In this document: one piece after another, positions 43,658-50,515 of the stretch | How positions within the stretch are numbered: position 1 is the first letter of the stretch | Layout: the number at the start of each line of letters is the position of its first letter | Source of the DNA: UBA8389 sp035719105 | GTDB lineage: Bacteria > Bacteroidota > Bacteroidia > Bacteroidales > UBA1402 | Length of the DNA stretch: 64,000 nucleotides | Assembly (NCBI GenBank): GCA_035719105.1 | Contig: DASTGN010000004.1 | Coordinates: 682,001-746,000, forward strand | Reading direction: 5' to 3' | Made by a program: the position numbers and the translations under genes | The notes under the pieces: model-generated | What the model was told of the DNA's origin: nothing | The model's input: the letters and a program-made list of their open reading frames with translations, nothing else | Database searches by the model: none

Positions 43658-44895
43658 ACAGAATTGTAATCCTACTATGGTTGATGCTGACCGCAACTTG
43701 CTTGTTTGCCCAAACAAGCAAGCGCATCACCGAACTCGAACAAAAAAGGAAAGCGGCGCTGGAACAGGTGGAAAAAACCACCCAGATGCTCAGTAAAACC
43801 AAAAGGACGGCACAAAACATACTTTTACGGTTGAATGCACTCAACAAACAGATTTCAGCTAGGGAATCCTACATCCGCGAACTCAACAAACAACTGATCA
43901 TCATCAACGCGGAGGTCGAAGAAAACCAGGCTGAATACACCGAACTGAGCCGTCGCCTCAGTGTGAAAAAGTCCAACTATGCCAAGTCGTTGAGGCTGAT
44001 GGCGGTACATAATCCTACGGAAGACAAGCTGATGTTCATCCTATCCGCCAGAGACTTGAATCAGTTGACACGCCGTATGCGCTACTTGGATGAATATGCC
44101 AAATATCAAAAGATTCAGGGTAGACAAATATCGCATAAACAGGACGAATTAACTGAAAAACGCATTGCGCTGGAATTGTCCTACAAAGAAAAAGATGCCG
44201 TTAAGGGCAAACAATTGCAGGAGTCAGCTCAATTGCATCGCGAACAAGGTGTCAAGAAAGGGCTCGTATCTGAGCTCAAGGGAAAGGAAAAACAACTGAA
44301 ATCCGACTTGGCCAAACAGAAAAAGCAAGCGGATCAGTTTACCCGTCAGATTCAAAACATCATAGCGGAAGAAATGCGCAAGGCGAACGAGAAAGCGGCC
44401 GCTGATAAGAGTAAACCACGCGTTGCAGCTGTAAAAGGAGGCTATGCCATGACAGCCGAAGAAAAGGCTCTTTCAGGCGATTTCGGATCCCATCAGGGTT
44501 CGCTGGGCTATCCGGTGTCCCTACCCGGTACCATTATCGTTCATTTCGGCGAACAGAAATATCAGGACCTCAAGTACGTCCAAAACAGCAGCAAAGGCAT
44601 TGACATCCAAACGCGTGACGGCGCTAATGCATTGAGTGTCTTCACCGGCGTGGTGAGCAAAGTTTTCGCATTGCCGGGATTCAATAATTCCGTCATCGTA
44701 CGCCATGGGAATTATTTGACCGTTTATGCCAACTTGAGTAGCGTTTATGTCAAATCAGGGCAAAAGGTTCGCACAGGCGAATCCATCGGTCGAATTTTTA
44801 CCGACAGCGAGCAAGGCAACCAGACGATACTGCACTTCCAGCTTTGGAAAGATACACAACGGTTGAACCCGGAGTCGTGGCTCAGACGCAGATAA
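43654..44895 (+). CDS. EnvC-like murein hydrolase activator with degenerate LytM domain
   Basis: A 413-residue secreted protein. The signal peptide ends CLFAQ near 21. A long coiled coil (about 22-250) precedes a LytM/M23 domain (about 285-410). The LytM domain lacks key zinc ligands: the expected H-x-GID is SKGIDIQT, the YAH of active enzymes is YAN in HGNYLTVYANLSSV, and the final HxH is HFQLW. This loss is what defines EnvC/NlpD-type factors, which activate amidases instead of cutting peptidoglycan. It ends the dut operon. Confidence 0.9.
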   Translation: MNRIVILLWLMLTATCLFAQTSKRITELEQKRKAALEQVEKTTQMLSKTKRTAQNILLRLNALNKQISARESYIRELNKQLIIINAEVEENQAEYTELSRRLSVKKSNYAKSLRLMAVHNPTEDKLMFILSARDLNQLTRRMRYLDEYAKYQKIQGRQISHKQDELTEKRIALELSYKEKDAVKGKQLQESAQLHREQGVKKGLVSELKGKEKQLKSDLAKQKKQADQFTRQIQNIIAEEMRKANEKAAADKSKPRVAAVKGGYAMTAEEKALSGDFGSHQGSLGYPVSLPGTIIVHFGEQKYQDLKYVQNSSKGIDIQTRDGANALSVFTGVVSKVFALPGFNNSVIVRHGNYLTVYANLSSVYVKSGQKVRTGESIGRIFTDSEQGNQTILHFQLWKDTQRLNPESWLRRR

Positions 44896-44930
44896 AAAAG
44901 TATTTAACAGTCTGATTTGGAATTTAATAT

Positions 44931-44965
44931 TCCATTGAGTAAATTTGCTCAGTCCATTGAGTAAA
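44931..44965. repeat. Short direct repeat beside a gene truncation
   Basis: TCCATTGAGTAAA occurs at 44931-44943 and 44953-44965, 22 bp apart, just before the point at which the ATPase-family frame becomes open. It may mark the deletion that removed the ATPase domain. Confidence 0.45.
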
Positions 44966-45735
44966 ATATTCATGCGTCTTATCCCGAAATGCATGCAGCA
45001 TTTGGCATGGCGTTAGAACAATACATGTATTTCGGAGGTTATCCGGGAGCAGCTACTCTGATAAATGATACGGAACGTTGGCATCAATATATTCGTGATT
45101 CTATCGTTGATGCAACCATTAATAAAGATATCCTTTACGATACACAGATTGGAAAACCCGCTCTTCTTAGGCAAACTTTTGAATTGGGGGCTTCCTACTC
45201 GGGGCAAATTCTTTCATTGACCAAAATGGTGGGGGCACTGCAGGATGCAGGTAATACAACGACGCTTTCCGGTTACCTGAACATTTTAAAAGATAGCGGA
45301 TTGATGACCGGTCTTCAGAAATTTTCCATTGATCAAGCCAGACGGCGGGCCAGCATCCCAAAATTTCAGGTGTTTAATAGTGCTTTGCGAAATGTATTCA
45401 GCGATTATACCCTGGAGGAAGCCATGCGTCAACCGAAAGTATGGGGTCGTTTTTTTGAATCAGCCGTTGGTTCACACCTTGTCAGCAATTCCTTTGTTGG
45501 TCAATATGAGGTCTTTTATTGGAGGGATGGAAATTTGGAAGTGGATTATATTCTCAAAAAGAATGATAAGTTGGTGGCTATTGAAGTAAAAAGTGGACAG
45601 GAGACAACAAATGCCGGGCTTGCGGAATTCCAAAGATTATATACACCATTTGCATCCCTGGTGGTTGGACAAGGAGGAATGGATGTAGCGAAGTTTCTGA
45701 GCATCAATCCCGTAAAATTGTTTGATGCGTATTAA
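44965..45735 (+). pseudogene. Truncated DUF4143-type AAA ATPase-family protein (C-terminal part only)
   Basis: The readable part (about 255 residues) is the C-terminal portion of an AAA_14/DUF4143 protein: QYMYFGGYPGAATL near the start, then KDILYDTQIGKPALLRQTF, a DUF4143-like winged-helix region, and a C-terminal nuclease-like segment with GNLEVDYILKKNDKLVAIEVKSG. The N-terminal P-loop ATPase domain is absent. The family frame continues upstream of the first ATG as YPEMHAAF for a few codons and then meets a stop at 44962, so the gene is a remnant and probably not functional. The exact cut point is beside a short direct repeat. Confidence 0.75.
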
Positions 45736-45752
45736 ATTCTATTAAATTCCGT

Positions 45753-46814
45753 TTAAAGCTCCAGACCATTCAGGATTTCGAGGTAGAGATCTATTCCTTC
45801 CTGAATTTCCTCCAATAGAATGTATTCGTTCGGGGTATGTGAACGCGAAGATTCTCCAGGTCCCAATTTGAGAGTGGTGAACGGCATTCTGGCTTGGTCG
45901 GAAAGGGTAGGGGAGCCGTAAGGTGTTCGACCGTTTTCTAGACAAGCCACCACCACTGGATGTCCCGGGTCGATCCGGGAAGAGTTCAGCCGAAAAGACC
46001 TGGCTTTGACATGGCAAGGAACTTCTTTTTTGATTTCTTCAAACAATTTTTCGGGTGTGAAAAACTCATTGATGCGAACATCCACCACGAATTCGCATTT
46101 GTCGGGTACAACGTTGTGCTGAGTCCCAGCGTTCACCATCGTCACCGTCATCTTTACCGGACCCAAAAAGTTGGATTGTTCTGTAAATTTCTTGTCCTTA
46201 AACCATTGGATGGATTCCAGCGCCTTATAAATGGCGTTGTCCCCTTCGTTTCTGGCTGCATGCCCTGCTTTCCCATGAACGGTGCAATCAAGGACCATCA
46301 AGCCCTTTTCAGCTACGGCTGGCTGCATTCCGGTTGGTTCACCGACAATGCCCAGTGCAATGGGTGGAAGTTTGGGCAACAAAGCTTCAATGCCGTTCTT
46401 CCCAGTGATTTCCTCTTCGGCCGATATGCCGAGGATGAGGTTGTATTTCTGCGGTGTGGCGCTTAGGATGCGAAAGACCTGGATCAGGCACACCAAGCTG
46501 GCTCCAGCATCGTTGCTGCCCAAACCAACGATACGGCTGTCGTCGTTGCGGGGATGGTAGGGGTCGTGATCCCAGCCGTCTGTCGGTTTGACCGTATCCA
46601 TGTGAGAATTCAACAGAATGGTTGGCTTCTTGCTGTTGAAATCCGGTGAAACACACCATAAATTATTCAGCTCCCTATGTACCTCGATGTTTCGCTTCTT
46701 CAGCCAAGCTGAAAGGAAGTCTGCACGCTCGTCTTCCATTCGACTTAGGGCTGGAATGGAAATCATTTTTTCCAGCAGGGAAACCGCTTCCTTGAAATAG
46801 CTTTCGTTGTTCAT
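45753..46814 (-). CDS. M20-family metallo-hydrolase (ArgE/DapE type)
   Basis: A 353-residue zinc hydrolase of peptidase family M20. Metal-binding motifs are TILLNSHMDTVKP (His and Asp) and VGLGSNDAGAS in the first domain, LGISAEEEITGKNG with the catalytic Glu pair, and LGPGESSRSHTPNEYI near the C-terminus. A dimerisation domain (about 180-290) contains VHGKAGHAARNEGDNAIY. It may deacylate acetylornithine, succinyl-ornithine or a similar acyl-amino acid; no other arginine or lysine genes are nearby, so the substrate stays open. A -7 element lies only 5 bp before the ATG. Confidence 0.9.
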   Translation of the reverse strand: MNNESYFKEAVSLLEKMISIPALSRMEDERADFLSAWLKKRNIEVHRELNNLWCVSPDFNSKKPTILLNSHMDTVKPTDGWDHDPYHPRNDDSRIVGLGSNDAGASLVCLIQVFRILSATPQKYNLILGISAEEEITGKNGIEALLPKLPPIALGIVGEPTGMQPAVAEKGLMVLDCTVHGKAGHAARNEGDNAIYKALESIQWFKDKKFTEQSNFLGPVKMTVTMVNAGTQHNVVPDKCEFVVDVRINEFFTPEKLFEEIKKEVPCHVKARSFRLNSSRIDPGHPVVVACLENGRTPYGSPTLSDQARMPFTTLKLGPGESSRSHTPNEYILLEEIQEGIDLYLEILNGLEL

Positions 46815-46818
46815 GATA

Positions 46819-46826
46819 CAAAGATA
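46819..46826 (-). promoter_or_regulatory. -7 promoter element giving a possible leaderless message
   Basis: TATCTTTG on the minus strand, an exact TAnnTTTG match, four bases before the ATG of the M20 gene. The transcription start would fall at or near the first codon. Confidence 0.5.
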
Positions 46827-46992
46827 AAAATCTTCGTCTATTTCCAGCGCATGTCTTTTGAATCACTATCGTTATGGGTTTATTAGAAGCAGTTCTGCTT
46901 CCTTGGTCTTTCACTTCTGAATGGTATAATCCAACTCGCAGCAAGTTTAAGGCAGATGCAAGATTTGTAATCTGCACTTGCAATAAGGCAAA

Positions 46993-47496
46993 TTAAAACA
47001 GCGTTTCAAAATAGATTTCTGTTATTATATTATTACGACTATTATAGTAAAAAAAAATTCCGTCGTCTGCATTCGGTAGAACCGGATAATAATAATATGG
47101 AGTATTGCTATTTTTTAATCTTTCACTCCGAATAGGACCTCCCCCTGTTAATTGGTTCAACTTACTAATATTGTCTCCAACTCCAATGATACCGTTGATT
47201 TTAAATCGATTGGTTTTCAATCTGAAATCCGTTAACCGGTATGCTTCAAAACCAAAGCTGCATCCATCCGAAAAATGGCACTCTTGAACGTAAGATTCTA
47301 CGGGTTCTGAATATACAGAATCTATATAAGAAGTTGGTACACCCAAATAGGCGGACACTTGAGACCTTGAATATTTATCCCAAATATGCATCCCATTTAC
47401 GGTTAATGTCGAAACGGTCCACTCGTCCGAATTTTGTGCAATGGCAGCTATTGAGGTTATAGCGAGATAGATGGTTAAAAAAAGTTTTGACTTCAT
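46993..47496 (-). CDS. Secreted protein of unknown function
   Basis: A 167-residue protein with a signal peptide ending SIAAIAQ near residue 21. I do not recognise a family. It is rich in Tyr, Ser and Asn and contains a central QECHFSDGCSFGFEAYRLTDF and GGGPIRSERL. Its position, 215 bp after the putative lipoprotein immunity gene and on the same strand, makes a role as another immunity or accessory protein of the RHS locus possible. Equally, it may be an unrelated envelope protein. Cys residues in the central segment could form a disulfide. Confidence 0.6.
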   Translation of the reverse strand: MKSKLFLTIYLAITSIAAIAQNSDEWTVSTLTVNGMHIWDKYSRSQVSAYLGVPTSYIDSVYSEPVESYVQECHFSDGCSFGFEAYRLTDFRLKTNRFKINGIIGVGDNISKLNQLTGGGPIRSERLKNSNTPYYYYPVLPNADDGIFFYYNSRNNIITEIYFETLF

Positions 47497-47710
47497 GATT
47501 AACTGTTTGCAAGTCCAAAGAGGCTATGTTACATTATATCAGACACACTTTTTGAAATAGTATCTGGTTTTGTAAACCTCCATATTATTCATTTACATAA
47601 TCAGAGGGGCAGTGCCTAAAAAGGGCTAGTGATATGTTAATTAAGGTTCTATCCGCCAATTCTAAACTAATATAACACTGGTTATTTATCTTTATATATT
47701 ATGGACCAAT

Positions 47711-48100
47711 CTATTTTTTTAGATTATCAATGTCTAAAAGATACTTTTGTGTAAAGATGCTCTCAAAGATTACTTTTTTTAAACCATATTTGTCTATTGA
47801 GTCCTTTGATACGATAATCACTCGCATCTTTCCATCCTTGCAATTTTTAATAAACTCATCCCAATTAATTGGTTTATCAATATATAGTGCTGAAGTGTCT
47901 TGTCTAATACAATTGTTGGCATTAAGCACTTCTTCACTATAATCTTGGTAGGGATTCGTAAACACATCGTTCTCAGATACAAAAAAGTATATCATGCCAA
48001 TAGATTTATTACAAATCCTTAAATTCCGTTTATCAATGGCTCTATCCATACATCCACTGAAAAATGTGAATAGAAAGAATATTAACAAATATTTTTTCAT
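47711..48100 (-). CDS. Putative lipoprotein immunity protein for the HEFGH toxin tip
   Basis: A 129-residue protein with lipoprotein signal MKKYLLIFFLFTFFSGC, lipidated at Cys17. It starts 8 bp after the stop of the broken RHS copy that carries a zinc-peptidase-like tip. The body contains NKSIGMIYFFVSENDVF and KDGKMRVIIVSKDSIDKYG. No family is recognised. By analogy with polymorphic toxin systems, the gene right after a toxin tip encodes immunity, and a lipoprotein would protect the periplasm. That role is inference. AT-rich like its neighbours, suggesting transfer. Confidence 0.55.
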   Translation of the reverse strand: MKKYLLIFFLFTFFSGCMDRAIDKRNLRICNKSIGMIYFFVSENDVFTNPYQDYSEEVLNANNCIRQDTSALYIDKPINWDEFIKNCKDGKMRVIIVSKDSIDKYGLKKVIFESIFTQKYLLDIDNLKK

Positions 48101-48108
48101 TTTTCAAT

Positions 48109-50068
48109 TTATTTGTGAAAATACAATTTTCTTTTAAGTTCTTCACTTATATAGTTGGGTTTCACATGATATTCATCAAATTCCCAGAAATGCGGAAAAT
48201 TAAAGTAATAATAGGACATTGTATTTGCCTGAACCTCAGTCCATGTCCTATTGTACAAGTAATAATTATTCGCTTTATTTACTGGAAGGTGTATATTTAA
48301 TATACTGCTTGGAACAACCTGTAAATTATACCATAAACTTCCACCATATTTATTCTGAAGATAGTGACCAAATTCATGCATTAAATATTTCCTGGCTCTA
48401 GAATTTAACCCATATTGTTTAAATGCGTAATAGGTTGACGCTTGAGTATTAATTGCACCACCAAAATATGAACTATAGGGAATGAAGTCAAATATTAATC
48501 GGATATCTGCATCATAAAATTTATTATCAACTTATCCGGTGTATTTTCCACCAACTTTGGCATTCCAAAAAAAACTTCCACTTTCTTGTACTGAGGCATT
48601 ATTCGCCCCCAATCTATTTCTTCCTCCCGAATAAACCGTTGAAGCACCAGCATTAGCAACTTTCTTTAAGGTGAGATTAGAAATCGAAATGGGGGTTGGA
48701 GTTACAGTAATCGTACCTGAGCTTCTTCCTTGGTAATTTTGAGGTTTTGGGCTAAATAAATATTGAAGACCGGAAAATATTAATCCACCCCAATTTCCAC
48801 CAGTAGAATTGCCACCATAATTGCCTCCCATACCTGAGTAATTACCGCTCTGATAGTTATATCCAGAATTATAACCACCACTGTAATTATAACTTGAGGA
48901 GTATGGATTATAACTGGGATCATATGGCCCATATGTGTTAGTATTTGGACTTGTAAAACTTCCTGGATAATCGCCAGCTTCACCATCTAAATCAACAAAC
49001 ATTAGAGGGTTGTTATAAGCATAAATATATCTATTATATGCGTTTGACATTTCAGGTGCAGCAACCTGCGCATCAGGTGCCAAGAAGCGTCCGAGTAAAG
49101 GGTCGTACAAACGAGCGTTCATGTTAATCACTCCAAATTGATTCAGACGTTCATGACCGGTATATCCACGTCCAAACTTTATGTTTGGCAAGGAACCTGC
49201 TGAATAAACGTTCCAGTTGGTGACATTACGCATGCGTCCCCAAGCATCATAGCTGTATTCGGCGGTTCAATTACCAACATTATCTGAGATTTGGGTGACA
49301 CTACCCAAATAATCGCGATGGAGGTAGTAAAGTTGAGTCCCCGCACTCGTTTTCTCGGCCACAACCGAAGCATCATAAGGGGAGCCATCTAAATAAAAAC
49401 GCTGTTTTTCCACTCCTCCTTCGGTTTCTATTTCGTAACGACCTCCACCAAAATAATAGTTACTTTTTGTCACAATACCATTTTGTTTCAATTGCATGCA
49501 GGTGCGATCATAGTCATCGTTGTAACTGAATGTTGCCGATAACCCATTAGTATTTGAAATGGTTGTCGGGCGCGACAGAATCGTGTAATCCACATTCAAT
49601 TCGTTCGTTAAATCAGAGTTGGTATTTACAGATGACCAGGTATATGCATTGCCATAATTGTATATCCCTACATCCGTTTTTAGTGTCAATATTACCATTG
49701 GCTTTATAGGCTATTGTTTGAGGGCTAGTTGTTAATCCATAGGTCTTCAATCTTAATAAATCTCCATACGTAAAATACTCAGTCAAGCCACGTGTAATAT
49801 CTGAACGAGAGTTTAATGTTCCATTTTTCCTATTGAAATCAAAACTCATATTTTGGATTGGGCTGCTTGATCCAGCCAGATTGGTTGTTTCTACATTTGT
49901 CCATAGTCCCTCAGGGGTATAGTTTGTCGTTGTTGTCAGACCATTACCAAGCAATACATTTGTTTCCATACCCAGCGAATTAACGCTATTCACTTCACGA
50001 AGTCTATTGCCTAAAGCATCTTCCAATTCATAGAGGTATCCATTTTTATATTTGTAATTGACGGTAAA
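48109..50068 (-). pseudogene. Orphan RHS core with HEFGH zinc-peptidase toxin tip, broken by mutations
   Basis: A second copy of the last ~490 codons of the RHS core, starting abruptly at the FTVNYKYKNGYLY segment and without a start of its own. It carries a different C-terminal tip. Three lesions are visible: one extra T in a T-run at 49677-49681 (T5; the intact copy has T4), an in-frame TGA at 49267-49269 and an in-frame TAA at 48532-48534. Past the last stop the frame continues to a tip with KYLMHEFGHYLQNKYGG and RTWTEVQANTMSYYYF, resembling the HExxH helix and downstream Glu ligand of a zinc metallopeptidase. A lipoprotein immunity candidate follows. Confidence 0.8.
48601..50068 (-). repeat. 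Direct repeat of the RHS core, copy 1 (orphan)
   Basis: About 1.47 kb aligning with 51029-52504 in the same direction. Identity is high over the RHS core and its closing YSGGRNRLGAN segment, lower in the Gly/Tyr-rich linker. Boundaries are sharp: to the left the toxin tips differ and to the right the orphan departs from the intact gene. Confidence 0.85.
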
Positions 50069-50112
50069 TATTTGCAAGTCCAGTTTCACTATTGTCAATA
50101 TTTTTAAAATCC

Positions 50113-50514
50113 TTAGCTAAAAGGCCGGGATAACAAATCTCGACCAGCCTGGTTATTCTCAAATATTTTACGAATTGGTTTTATGCCTTTCCCCAATATC
50201 TCAGTTTGTTCCATTAAACCAATAAGTTTCAATATTTCATCTTCAAATGCTTTTGCTTCAGTTTCATTTTCAATAGAGACTTCCCAAACTGCTCCAGATC
50301 CGCCCCACATATCTACACCATTAACAAACTTACTAAAAAGGATAATATTTTGTTGATTTATCAAATCAATAAGTTTTTGTATAAATTTTGCCTGAGAATT
50401 ATGGCCATACTTGTTTAATAGTTGCAATATAATTTTAAGAATTGATAGAAATTCTTCGAGATTTTTATTGACCAACTCGTAGTCAACTCTTTTATTTTTT
50501 ATAATTCTAAACAT
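50113..50514 (-). CDS. Putative immunity protein of the RHS toxin
   Basis: A 133-residue cytoplasmic-type protein (no signal peptide, no TM) that starts 1 bp after the RHS gene stop. The N-terminal half is helical (LEEFLSILKIILQLLNKYG), and the centre has FVNGVDMWGGSGAVWEVSI, a Gly-Trp motif seen in some small Bacteroidota proteins. No family name is assigned. Its location directly after the variable toxin tip is the standard place for an immunity gene; neutralising the neighbouring toxin in the cytoplasm is inference. Confidence 0.65.
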   Translation of the reverse strand: MFRIIKNKRVDYELVNKNLEEFLSILKIILQLLNKYGHNSQAKFIQKLIDLINQQNIILFSKFVNGVDMWGGSGAVWEVSIENETEAKAFEDEILKLIGLMEQTEILGKGIKPIRKIFENNQAGRDLLSRPFS

Positions 50515-50515
50515 C

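Noticed and set aside
49613..50098. Three separate short reading frames between 48532 and 50098 as independent RHS genes.
   Set aside because: They are fragments of one orphan RHS copy separated by a 1-bp insertion and stop codons; the frames join when compared with the intact gene.
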